DNA of 64,000 bases from assembly GCA_002364755.1 (NCBI GenBank), contig DEZI01000006.1, positions 1 to 64,000 on the forward strand. Reading direction: 5' to 3'. Under the pieces are notes generated by a model, which saw only the letters and a program-made list of their open reading frames with translations, did not search any database and was not told the origin of the DNA. Shown one piece after another: positions 40,899-48,970 of the stretch (within the stretch, counting starts at the first letter, position 1; every line of letters starts with the position of its first letter). Both the position numbers and the translations under genes were made by a program. This stretch comes from Stenotrophomonas maltophilia (GTDB lineage Bacteria > Pseudomonadota > Gammaproteobacteria > Xanthomonadales > Xanthomonadaceae).

Positions 40899-41573
40899 TC
40901 AACCCTGGTCGGCTGGAGGTTGCGGGGCGGGCTCGGCGGGCGTGGGGGTGGCCGGTGCCGCGGGCTCAGGGGCCGGTACGGCCGCCGGTGCGGGCTCCGG
41001 CACCGCCGCCGGTTGCGGGGCCGCCGCAGGCGTCGGCTTCGCCGCTGCGGCCGCCGGCAGGTACTGGTGCAGGCGGTCAAAGAAGCGGCGATAGAAATCG
41101 GAATCGGTGATCGTACTGCTGGCAACCTTCACCAGCGAATCGTCATTGCTGCCGAACGGCAGCGACACCGAGCCCAGCGCACCCACGCCGACACTGGCCG
41201 AGGTCGGGCTCTTCTTCAGCGCGTACCGGTCCTGCACGGCGCTGACGAACACCAGCGCCTGCTCGCTGCCGCGGGGTGCGCAGGAAATGCGCAGCACCAG
41301 CTGCTCATGGTCGTCCTCGCGCACCTGGAAATTCTTGTTGCCTTCCACCTGCCCATCGTCCGCACGCGCGATCGCATAGCCCTGGCTGAGCAGGGTGCGG
41401 CGTGCCGCTTCGCAGGCCTCGGCCGGGCGGCCATCGACAGTGCGCGAGAAGGTGTCGCCCGAATCGAAGGATTCGCGCAGCAGGCTGTTGTCGGCAGCAC
41501 GGCCACCGCAACCGGCCAGGGCCAGGGTGCTGGCCACGGCCAGCAGGGACAGCGAAAGACGGGAGGCCCGCAT
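40899..41573 (-). CDS. DUF2242-type lipoprotein with Pro/Ala tail
   Basis: A 224-residue lipoprotein: lipobox LAGC near residue 21. The body (about 25-165) with EACEAARRTLLSQGYAIARADDGQVEGNKNFQ and LVLRISCAPRG matches the DUF2242 family, of unknown role. The tail from about residue 170 is almost only Pro, Ala, Glu and Val, likely an extended linker that spans or anchors to peptidoglycan. ATG at 41573 follows GGAG. Its stop is immediately upstream of the Tgl-like gene's start, so both are coexpressed and may act together in the periplasm. Confidence 0.78.
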   Translation of the reverse strand: MRASRLSLSLLAVASTLALAGCGGRAADNSLLRESFDSGDTFSRTVDGRPAEACEAARRTLLSQGYAIARADDGQVEGNKNFQVREDDHEQLVLRISCAPRGSEQALVFVSAVQDRYALKKSPTSASVGVGALGSVSLPFGSNDDSLVKVASSTITDSDFYRRFFDRLHQYLPAAAAAKPTPAAAPQPAAVPEPAPAAVPAPEPAAPATPTPAEPAPQPPADQG

Positions 41574-41695
41574 GGGTACTCCTGCGAGAACGGAAGCCCC
41601 AAGGGTAGACCCGGGGCCGTGTGCGCCAGGTCGAAGCCCCCGCCCCCGTTGCTCCCGGTTCATCGACGTCCGCCGAGCATGGGCTGGCGCTGACG

Positions 41696-41727
41696 GAAAA
41701 AAACGGGGCCGGCAATGCCGGCCCCGT
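41696..41727 (-). terminator. intrinsic terminator of prc
   Basis: On the minus strand an 11-bp perfect stem (ACGGGGCCGGC, loop ATT) is followed by seven T (A run at 41697-41703 on the plus strand), about 25 nt past the prc stop. Confidence 0.88.
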
Positions 41728-41751
41728 GGGGTACTTCACGTCAGCGGCGGG

Positions 41752-43929
41752 TCAGTCGGCCCAGCGGCCGGCGCCGGTGGACTGCGGCAGCACCTGGGCC
41801 GACAGCGGGCGGTCGGTCTCCAGCAGGTTCACCGCATCGGACAGGATCGACGCCGATTCACGCAGCAGCGGGTCCGGACGCTTCTCGGCGGCCTTCTCGC
41901 GGGCGGCATCCTTGACGATGTCGCGCTCGTTACCGGTCAGTCCGTCATCGCTGCTGTCATCGGCCAGCGGGTCCAGGGCCAGGCCCAGTTCCTTGCGGGT
42001 GATCTGGCGGTCCTTGCGCTGCTTGTCCTGGCGCTCACGCTCGGCCAGGCGGGTGGCTTCATTGAGCGAGACATACTTCTTGGCCGCCTCGGTGCGGAAC
42101 TGCTGCACGTCCTCGTTCCACCACTGGAATTCCTTGTCGGTGGCGATACGGGCTTCGTGGCGCGTTTCCAGCTTCGGCAGCAGCGGCGCGAAGTTGCCGT
42201 ACTGGGTGTGCGGCACGGCGGCGATGCGGGTCCACGGCAACGCGTTGTCGTAGGTGCTTTCGCCGAACTCGGTGGCATCGACGCTGGCCGGGAAAGCCAG
42301 GTCCGGCACCACACCCTTGTGCTGGGTGCTGCTGCCGCTGATGCGGAAGAACTGCGCGATGGTCAGCTTCACCTGGCCGAAGCGCTGGGTCTCGCCACTC
42401 GGCCAGCGGTCGAGGTCGACGATGTTCTGCACGGTGCCCTTGCCGAAGCTGGTTTCACCGATGACCAGACCACGGCCGTAGTCCTGGATGGCACCGGCGA
42501 AGATCTCCGAGGCCGAGGCCGAGCCACGGTTGATCAGCACGGCCAGCGGGCCGTCCCAGGCAACACCCTGGTTGCGGTCGCTGTTGACGGTGACGCGGCC
42601 ACCGGATTCGCGCACCTGCACCACCGGGCCCTGCTCGATGAACAGGCCGGTCAGTTCGATGGCTTCATCCAGCGAACCACCACCGTTGTTGCGCAGGTCC
42701 AGCACCACGCCGTCCAGCTTGTCGTTCTTGAAGCCGGCCAGCAGCTTGGCCACGTCGCGGGTGGCCGAGGCGTAGTCGGCGGCATTGCGGCGACGGCCTT
42801 CGAAATCCTGGTAGAAGGTCGGCAGCTTGATCACGCCCACCTTGCGCTCGGGCTGGCCATCCTTGCCCGGGATGGTCATGGTCTCGCCCTTGGCCGCCTG
42901 TTCGGCCAGACGCACCTTCTGACGGGTCAGCAGCAGGGTGTGGTGCTTGCCGTCCACGCCGTCCTCTGCAGAGATGAACTCCAGGCGGACCTGGGTGTCC
43001 TTGGCGCCACGGATCTTGGCCACCACGTCATCGATGCGCCAGCCGATCACATCGTCCACCGGCCCGGATTTGCCCTGTCCGACGCCGACGATGCGGTCGC
43101 CCGGCTTCAGGGTGCCGTCCACGGCGGCCGGACCACCGGCGATGATCTCGCGGATCACCACCATGTCGTCCTGGCGCTGCAGCTGCGCGCCGATACCTTC
43201 CAGCGACAGCGACATCGCCTGGTTGAAGTTCTCGGCGGTGCGCGGGGTGAAGTAGTCGGTGTGCGGGTCGACGGCGCTGGTGTAGGCGTTCATGAAGAAC
43301 TGGAAGACGTCCTCGCCCTTCAGCTCGTTGACGGTCTTTTCCAGCGTCGCGTAACGCTTGTCCAGGGTCTTGCGGATGTCGTCGGACTTCTTGCCGGCCA
43401 GCTTCAGGCGCAGCCAGTCGTTCTTGACCGACTTGCGCCACAGCTCATCGAGCTCGGCATTGCTGGCCGCCCACGGCACGTCCTTGCGGTCGTACTCAAA
43501 GCGCTCGTCGGTGGTGAAGTCCGGTTCCTGCTTCAGCAGCTTGCGCGCGTAACCGACGCGCTCGCCGACGCGCTGCTTGTAGACGGCGAATACTTCAAAG
43601 GCAGGCTCCAGCTCGCCGCCGCGGATGGCGTTGGCGATGCCGGCCTGGAACGGCGCGAAACGGGTCACGTCGGCCTGGGTGAAGTACTGCTTGCCGCCGT
43701 CGAGGGTTTCCAGGTAACGCTTGAACACGTCCTTGGAGGTGGCCTCGTCCAGCGCGCGCGGCCGGTAGGCGTAGCGGCTGTCGGACAGCAGGCCGTAGAC
43801 CAGCTTGGAGGTGGTGACCTGGTCGGCGGTCGCGGCCGCCGGCAGCGCCGGCGAGTCGGCCTTGGCCGCCAGCGCCAACGGCGCGACCAGCGCCAGGGCC
43901 ATCAGGAATGCGGGGGCTTTGAATTTCAT
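41752..43929 (-). CDS. prc: tail-specific protease Prc/Tsp
   Basis: Periplasmic S41 carboxy-terminal processing protease of 725 residues, slightly longer than E. coli Prc (682). Signal peptide to LALAAKA (about residue 24). The N-terminal helical domain is followed by a PDZ domain (EGIGAQLQRQDDMVVIREIIAGGPA ... LKPGDRIVGVGQG, about residues 245-330) and the protease core: LDLRNNGGGSLDEAIELTGL, catalytic serine in INRGSASASEIFAG, lysine in GETSFGKGTVQ. A C-terminal domain with a charged coiled segment ends the protein. It processes or degrades envelope proteins, in other bacteria including PBP3 and endopeptidases. Confidence 0.95.
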   Translation of the reverse strand: MKFKAPAFLMALALVAPLALAAKADSPALPAAATADQVTTSKLVYGLLSDSRYAYRPRALDEATSKDVFKRYLETLDGGKQYFTQADVTRFAPFQAGIANAIRGGELEPAFEVFAVYKQRVGERVGYARKLLKQEPDFTTDERFEYDRKDVPWAASNAELDELWRKSVKNDWLRLKLAGKKSDDIRKTLDKRYATLEKTVNELKGEDVFQFFMNAYTSAVDPHTDYFTPRTAENFNQAMSLSLEGIGAQLQRQDDMVVIREIIAGGPAAVDGTLKPGDRIVGVGQGKSGPVDDVIGWRIDDVVAKIRGAKDTQVRLEFISAEDGVDGKHHTLLLTRQKVRLAEQAAKGETMTIPGKDGQPERKVGVIKLPTFYQDFEGRRRNAADYASATRDVAKLLAGFKNDKLDGVVLDLRNNGGGSLDEAIELTGLFIEQGPVVQVRESGGRVTVNSDRNQGVAWDGPLAVLINRGSASASEIFAGAIQDYGRGLVIGETSFGKGTVQNIVDLDRWPSGETQRFGQVKLTIAQFFRISGSSTQHKGVVPDLAFPASVDATEFGESTYDNALPWTRIAAVPHTQYGNFAPLLPKLETRHEARIATDKEFQWWNEDVQQFRTEAAKKYVSLNEATRLAERERQDKQRKDRQITRKELGLALDPLADDSSDDGLTGNERDIVKDAAREKAAEKRPDPLLRESASILSDAVNLLETDRPLSAQVLPQSTGAGRWAD

Positions 43930-44083
43930 GAACGTGCTCGAAGGCGCCTTGCCAAGGGGGAGACTGCAGGGTGTTCAGACACCACGACAGTGCCGAAAGT
44001 TGCCGTGGTTGTCACCCGGCCACGTTCGGTGGAAATCCAGCCTAGCGGGGCCGGTGTAGCAAATTGTGAATGCAGGGCAAGGC

Positions 44084-44195
44084 GTGCGGACCAACGGTCC
44101 GCACCCACCGGGGAGCGGGTGACAGCCACCGGTAGCGCCGGGCCATGCCCGGCGAGCGCAGCGGGAAGGAACCGCCGGGCATGGCCCGGCGCTAC
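44084..44195. repeat. three SMAG-type elements between lipA and prc
   Basis: 44084-44104 (GTGCGGACC/GGTCCGCAC), forward 44132-44154 (GTAGCGCCGGGCCATGCCCGG) and reverse 44173-44195, the last two an inverted pair that ends 3 nt before the lipA stop codon. Confidence 0.8.
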
Positions 44196-44198
44196 CGG

Positions 44199-45209
44199 TC
44201 AGGAAATCCCTGCGCCCTTGGCCTGGACGTCGGCGTGGTATGACGAGCGCACCATCGGGCCAGAGGCCACGTGGCTGAAGCCCAGCTCGTAGCCGTAGTC
44301 TTCCAGCGCCTTGTAGTCCTCGGGGGTCCAGTACTTCAGCACCGGGTGGTGGTGCGCGGTCGGCTGCAGGTACTGGCCGATGGTGATCATGTCCACGTCA
44401 TGCGCACGCAGGTCGCGCATGGTGGCCTTGATCTGCTCGAACGCCTCGCCCAGGCCCAGCATGATGCCGCTCTTGGTCGGCACCGACGGGTGCTGCGCCT
44501 TGAAGTTCTTCAGCAGGGTCAGCGACCACTGGTAATCCGCACCCGGGCGCACGTTGCGGTACAGGTCCGGTACGGTTTCGATGTTGTGGTTGAACACGTC
44601 CGGCGGGTTCTGCGCCAGGATCTCCAGCGCGCGCTCCATGCGGCCCTTGCCACGGAAGTCCGGGGTCAGCACTTCGATGCGGGTGCCCGGCGACTTCTCG
44701 CGGATGGCGGTGATGCAGTCGACGAAGTGCTGGGCACCGCCGTCGCGCAGGTCATCGCGGTCAACGCTGGTCACCACCACGTACTTCAGGCCCATGTCGG
44801 CCACGGTCTGGCCGAGGGTGGCCGGCTCGTTGGCATCCGGCGGCTTGGGGCGGCCGTGGGCCACGTCGCAGAACGAGCAGCGACGGGTACAGACCTCGCC
44901 CAGGATCATGAAGGTGGCGGTGCCGTGGCTGAAACATTCGTGGATGTTCGGGCAGCTGGCCTCTTCGCACACGGTCACCAGGCGGTTCTCGCGCAGCTTG
45001 GCCTTCAGGTTCTGCACGGCATTGCCCGAAGGAATGCGCACGCGGATCCAGGACGGCTTGCGCAGCACCGGTGCGTCGGCGAACTGCACCGGCGAACGGT
45101 TGATCTTGTCCCCGCCCATCTGCTTGACGCCCACCTGCAGCGGCGCGGCGGACGGAAGCTCGGCCTGCACGATCTGCAGGGGAATGGTGCGGGCGGTGGT
45201 CTCAGTCAT
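44199..45209 (-). CDS. lipA: lipoyl synthase
   Basis: Radical-SAM enzyme inserting two sulfurs into octanoyl groups to make lipoyl cofactors, 336 residues. CEEASCPNIHECFSHGTATF supplies the auxiliary cluster cysteines (CxxxxCxxxxxC), CTRRCSFCDV the radical-SAM CxxxCxxC, and the C-terminal SGPMVRSSYHAD has the arginine-serine motif of the family. ATG at 45209; the lipB stop is 19 nt upstream. Confidence 0.97.
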   Translation of the reverse strand: MTETTARTIPLQIVQAELPSAAPLQVGVKQMGGDKINRSPVQFADAPVLRKPSWIRVRIPSGNAVQNLKAKLRENRLVTVCEEASCPNIHECFSHGTATFMILGEVCTRRCSFCDVAHGRPKPPDANEPATLGQTVADMGLKYVVVTSVDRDDLRDGGAQHFVDCITAIREKSPGTRIEVLTPDFRGKGRMERALEILAQNPPDVFNHNIETVPDLYRNVRPGADYQWSLTLLKNFKAQHPSVPTKSGIMLGLGEAFEQIKATMRDLRAHDVDMITIGQYLQPTAHHHPVLKYWTPEDYKALEDYGYELGFSHVASGPMVRSSYHADVQAKGAGIS

Positions 45210-45228
45210 GGCAGTTCCGGGGGGGCGG

Positions 45229-45939
45229 TCAGGCGGCCGCAGAAAGATCGGGCAGGTCGGGCGTGGGCTGCAGCAGAAGGCCAAACTGGCGGGCCAGATG
45301 GTCCAGCAGCACCGGCTTGACGGCGTCCATCCCGGACGGGCCACCCAAGTCTACCACCGAGGTCACCTGCAGCCCCTGATAGCCACAGGGGTTGATGCGG
45401 TGGAAGGGTTCCAGGTCCATCGACACATTGAAGGCCAGGCCGTGGAAGGTGCAGCCGCGACGGACGCGGATGCCGAGGGCGGCGATCTTCGCATCGCCCA
45501 CGTAGACACCCGGTGCACCGTCACGGCGCTCGGCACCGATGTTCCATTCGCCGAGGGTGTCGATCAGGGCCTGTTCGATGCGGCACACATAATCGCGCAC
45601 GCCGATGCCCAGCCGCGGCAGGCGCAGCAGCGGGTAGACCACGATCTGGCCTGGGCCGTGGTAAGTCACCTGGCCGCCGCGGTCGACGTGCAGCACCGGA
45701 ATCTCGCCCGGTGCCAGCACGTGTTCATCCTTGCCGGCCTGGCCGAGGGTGAACACCGGATCGTGTTCGACCACCCACAGTTCGTCGGCGTCGTCATCGG
45801 TACGCTGGTCGGTGAAGCGCTGCATGGCGCGCCAGACCGGTTCATAGGCCTGGCGACCGAGGTCGCGCACCACCGCAGGGCGGGCCGGACGCTGCCCGGG
45901 GGCAGGCTCGGCCACGCAGCTGGCCGCTACACCGTCCAC
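45229..45939 (-). CDS. lipB: octanoyltransferase
   Basis: Moves octanoyl from acyl carrier protein to apo-lipoyl domains, the step before LipA. 236 residues: DELWVVEHDPVFTLGQAG, RGGQVTYHGPGQIVVYPLL (family signature), KIAALGIRVRRGCTFHGLAFNV with the catalytic lysine, and INPCGYQGLQVTSV with the catalytic cysteine. The GTG start overlaps the ybeD-family gene stop by 13 nt. Confidence 0.96.
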   Translation of the reverse strand: MDGVAASCVAEPAPGQRPARPAVVRDLGRQAYEPVWRAMQRFTDQRTDDDADELWVVEHDPVFTLGQAGKDEHVLAPGEIPVLHVDRGGQVTYHGPGQIVVYPLLRLPRLGIGVRDYVCRIEQALIDTLGEWNIGAERRDGAPGVYVGDAKIAALGIRVRRGCTFHGLAFNVSMDLEPFHRINPCGYQGLQVTSVVDLGGPSGMDAVKPVLLDHLARQFGLLLQPTPDLPDLSAAA

Positions 45940-46205
45940 TTCACTTCCGGGTGGTCACGCAGGGCCTGGTGGGCCACGTCATACTGCTCGCGGTTCTCGG
46001 CCCGGAATACCAGGCGCACCGAGACGTACTTGCCGTTGGACGAATGCTTCCAGCTGATGCGCTCGTTCACCACGTCGACGCCAGCGGAGAGCAGCAGGCG
46101 GGGGAGTTCCTGTTCCAGACCGCGGTTGGCCGGGCCCATCGCGCTGAGCTCGAACTGACCGGGGAACTGGAAGCCGTGTTCGGGGTTGTCGGACTTGATT
46201 TCCAT
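45927..46205 (-). CDS. ybeD: DUF493/YbeD family protein
   Basis: A 92-residue cytoplasmic protein with the ACT-like YbeD fold: HGFQFPGQFELSAMG near the start and KHSSNGKYVSVRLVFRAENREQYDVAHQALRDHPEVKWTV at the end. In many gammaproteobacteria it lies between dacA and lipB, as here. Its role is not established, though the context suggests a link to lipoylation. ATG at 46205. Confidence 0.9.
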   Translation of the reverse strand: MEIKSDNPEHGFQFPGQFELSAMGPANRGLEQELPRLLLSAGVDVVNERISWKHSSNGKYVSVRLVFRAENREQYDVAHQALRDHPEVKWTV

Positions 46206-46449
46206 GGCCCCATTATCGGGCCGCAGGGCAACAAACCCAAGAGTATTCATCAACGTCAAACGCCGCACGGGCGGGCTGCTGCGTTGCAGGCTGCGGCCCG
46301 GTTCAGCCTGCGCCGGAGCGGCGACCGGTTTTTCCGGCAGGACAAGTGCGGTTTACGGAACAGACAAGTGAAGGCGGACGGCTCGCTCCGTCACGGGGAC
46401 GGGAGTAGTCTTTTGTTGCATAAATCGACCTTCACATGCCAACGACCTG

Positions 46450-47526
46450 ATGATCATTCCATCCATGCGTACAGCCGCCACCCTCGGCCTGACCGGCCTG
46501 CTGGCGGCCGCCGCCCTGCCCCTCACTGCCCGCGCCGCCCAGCAGTGCGGGCCCGATGCGATGAGTGAGCACCCGCCGCAGGTCAATTTCCGTGTCGACA
46601 ACGACCTGTTCGGCGCCAAGGACCAGGACCAGGGCTACACCAACGGTGCCCAGCTGACGCTGGTCTCGCCCAACCTGGTGGACTACACCGATGACCCCTG
46701 CCTGCCGCGCCTGGCCCGCTGGGTGAACCGTCACCTCGAGCGCCTGCACCCGGGTGAATTCGAGCAGCAGAACATGATCTTCAGCCTCGGCCAAGGCATC
46801 TATACGCCCACCGACTTCACCCGCAAGGACGTGATCGAGGATGACCGCCCGTATGCCGGCGTGCTGGTGGCCAGCTTCGGCTACAACGCCCGCCGCGGCG
46901 ACCGCCTGCAGACCACCCTGCTGACCCTGGGCGTGGTCGGCCCGTGGGCGCAGGGCAAGCAGGTGCAGAACGCGGTGCATGACCTGCTGGGCGACGAGAA
47001 ATTCCAAGGCTGGGACAACCAGCTGCACAACGAGCCGGTGGTGATGTACACCCACGAGCGCATGCGCCGCTGGCCGGGCGATGCCAGCGTCAATGCCGGC
47101 GGCTGGGGCTGGGATGCGATCAGCCACTACGGCGGCTCGATCGGCAATCTGGAAACCAAGGCCAATTTCGGCGGTGAAGTGCGCTTCGGCTGGAAGCTGC
47201 CCGATGACTTCGGCAGCACCCCGCTGCGCCCGGCGGGTGAAAACACCGCACCGACCCGCGGCGGCAAGCCCAGTGGCTGGTCGTGGCACCTGTTCGCCAC
47301 CACCGATGCGGCGTGGGTGATCCGCGATATCACCCTGGACGGCAACACCTTCCGCGACAGCCACAGCGTCGACAAGCGCCACGTGGTGGCCTACGGCGGC
47401 TACGGCATCGCGGTGATGCGCGGCCGCTGGAAGTTCGCGATGGCGCGTTACCACAGCACCCGCGAGTTCAACGGCCAGCGCGAAGCCCCGGTGTTCGGCA
47501 GCTTCACCATCAGCCGCTCGCTGTAA
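46450..47526 (+). CDS. lpxR: lipid A deacylase LpxR family
   Basis: Outer-membrane 12-stranded barrel of 358 residues (DUF2219) that removes the 3'-acyloxyacyl chain of lipid A. After the signal (about residues 1-28) come VNFRVDNDLFGAKDQDQGYTNGAQLTLVSP, with the Asn/Asp active-site residues of LpxR, and DDRPYAGVL. Strands then run to a C-terminal FTISRSL. ATG at 46450 or 46465; neither has a clear Shine-Dalgarno. It lies on the opposite strand inside a conserved dac-ybeD-lipB-lipA gene order, so it looks inserted there. Confidence 0.88.
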   Translation: MIIPSMRTAATLGLTGLLAAAALPLTARAAQQCGPDAMSEHPPQVNFRVDNDLFGAKDQDQGYTNGAQLTLVSPNLVDYTDDPCLPRLARWVNRHLERLHPGEFEQQNMIFSLGQGIYTPTDFTRKDVIEDDRPYAGVLVASFGYNARRGDRLQTTLLTLGVVGPWAQGKQVQNAVHDLLGDEKFQGWDNQLHNEPVVMYTHERMRRWPGDASVNAGGWGWDAISHYGGSIGNLETKANFGGEVRFGWKLPDDFGSTPLRPAGENTAPTRGGKPSGWSWHLFATTDAAWVIRDITLDGNTFRDSHSVDKRHVVAYGGYGIAVMRGRWKFAMARYHSTREFNGQREAPVFGSFTISRSL

Positions 47527-47535
47527 CTGCCCCCT

Positions 47536-47593
47536 GTAGCGTCGAGCCGTGCTCGACTGTCGTTGCGATCAGTCGAGCATGGCTCGACGCTAC
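47536..47593. repeat. inverted pair of SMAG elements
   Basis: Forward 47536-47558 (GTAGCGTCGAGCCGTGCTCGAC) and reverse 47571-47593 are mutually complementary, giving one extended hairpin just past the lpxR stop. Confidence 0.8.
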
Positions 47594-47602
47594 AAAAAAA
47601 TG

Positions 47603-47628
47603 AAAAGGCCGGCTTTCGCCGGCCTTTT
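47603..47628. terminator. bidirectional intrinsic terminator between lpxR and dacC
   Basis: AAAAGGCCGGC-TTTC-GCCGGCCTTTT, an 11-bp perfect stem with A and T ends that works in both directions between two convergent genes. Confidence 0.88.
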
Positions 47629-47651
47629 CACTCATCACGCCGTGGCGTGGA

Positions 47652-48872
47652 TCATTCCGATTCCCACCACATCCAGAAGCTGTCCCACAGGCGCTTGAAG
47701 AAACCCGCCTGTTCGACGGCGGCCACGGCCACCAGCGGAGCTTCGGCAACGACCTTGCCATCCAGGGTCACCTTGACGGTGCCGATCTGCTGGCCGGCGG
47801 TGAACGGTGCTTCCAGGGTCTTGGGCACGTCGATGCTCGGCTTCAGGTCGTTGTAGCGACCGCGCGGCACGCTCACCAGCATCGGCTGGGCCACGCCCAG
47901 CTGCACCTTGTCGGTGGCGCCCTTCCACACCTTGTGCTCGGCCACGGCCTTGCCGGGCTCGTACAGGCGGTGGGTTTCGAAGAAGCGGAAGCCCCAGTTG
48001 AGCAGGGCCAGGCTGTCATCGGCGCGCTGCTTTTCCGACGAACCACCCAGCACCACGGCGATCAGGCGCTGGTCGCCGCGCTGGGCCGAGCTCATCAGGC
48101 AGTAGCCGGCTTCGGAGGTGTGGCCGGTCTTGATGCCGTCCACGCTGCCATCGCGCCACAGCAGCAGGTTGCGGTTCGGCTGCTTGATGTTGCCGACCTG
48201 GAATTCCTTCACCTTGTTGTAGGCGTAGGTTTCCGGGTAGTCACGCACCATCGCGCGGCCCAGCAGTGCCAGGTCGTAGGCGGTGCTGTGATGGCCTTCG
48301 GCGCTCAGGCCGTGGGCGTTGACAAAGTGCGAGTCCTTCATGCCGATCTTGGCGGCGTAGCTGTTCATCAGCGAAGCAAAGGCTTCCTCGCTGCCGGCCA
48401 CGTGCTCGGCCAGGGCGATCGCGGCGTCGTTGCCGGACTGGATCGCCATGCCCTTTTCCATGTCTTCCAGGCGCGCGGTCTGGTTGACCGGGAAGCCGCT
48501 GTAGCTGCCGTCGGTGCCGGCGCCGCCTTCGCGCCAGGCGCGCTCGCTCATCATCACCTGGTCGTCGGCGCGGACCTTGCCGTTCTTGACCTCGGCGGCG
48601 ACCACATAGGAGGTCATCACCTTGGTGATGCTGGCCGGGGCCAGCTGTTCATGGACGTTCTCGCCCGCCAGCATCTGGCCGGTGGCGTAGTCCATCAGGA
48701 TCCAGGCCTTGGACGTGCTCGGCACCGGGGCCGGCGGCGTGGCGACGACCGCCGGGGCGGCGGCGGAAGCAGCGGGCGTCGGCGTGGCCGGGGTCGGCAG
48801 CGGCGTCTGGGCGGAAGCCAGGCCAACCACCAGGGTGGCGGCCAGGGCGGTGGCGGCGGAACGGAAATTCAT
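47652..48872 (-). CDS. dacC: D-alanyl-D-alanine carboxypeptidase (PBP5/6 family)
   Basis: Trims terminal D-Ala from peptidoglycan pentapeptides at the periplasmic face. 406 residues: signal peptide to SAQ (about 21), a Pro/Ala linker, then the peptidase with SxxK (SITK), SGN (SGNDAA) and KTG (KTGHT) motifs. The C-terminal PBP5 domain ends in an amphipathic anchor (FFKRLWDSFWMWWESE). ATG at 48872. Follows rlpA by 98 nt in the order mltB-rlpA-dacC. Confidence 0.95.
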   Translation of the reverse strand: MNFRSAATALAATLVVGLASAQTPLPTPATPTPAASAAAPAVVATPPAPVPSTSKAWILMDYATGQMLAGENVHEQLAPASITKVMTSYVVAAEVKNGKVRADDQVMMSERAWREGGAGTDGSYSGFPVNQTARLEDMEKGMAIQSGNDAAIALAEHVAGSEEAFASLMNSYAAKIGMKDSHFVNAHGLSAEGHHSTAYDLALLGRAMVRDYPETYAYNKVKEFQVGNIKQPNRNLLLWRDGSVDGIKTGHTSEAGYCLMSSAQRGDQRLIAVVLGGSSEKQRADDSLALLNWGFRFFETHRLYEPGKAVAEHKVWKGATDKVQLGVAQPMLVSVPRGRYNDLKPSIDVPKTLEAPFTAGQQIGTVKVTLDGKVVAEAPLVAVAAVEQAGFFKRLWDSFWMWWESE

Positions 48873-48944
48873 GGGACTGCAGGCTCCAGGGGACGGCCAG
48901 AATGGAGGGTGGTTCGAACGACCATTGTACGGCCGGTGTGACAG

Positions 48945-48963
48945 GGGCCGGCAGCACCGGCCC
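48945..48963 (-). terminator. weak hairpin between rlpA and dacC
   Basis: GGGCCGG/CCGGCCC with a 5-nt loop, 8 nt past the rlpA stop; no T tract, so it may only attenuate. Confidence 0.3.
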
Positions 48964-48970
48964 GGGCGGA

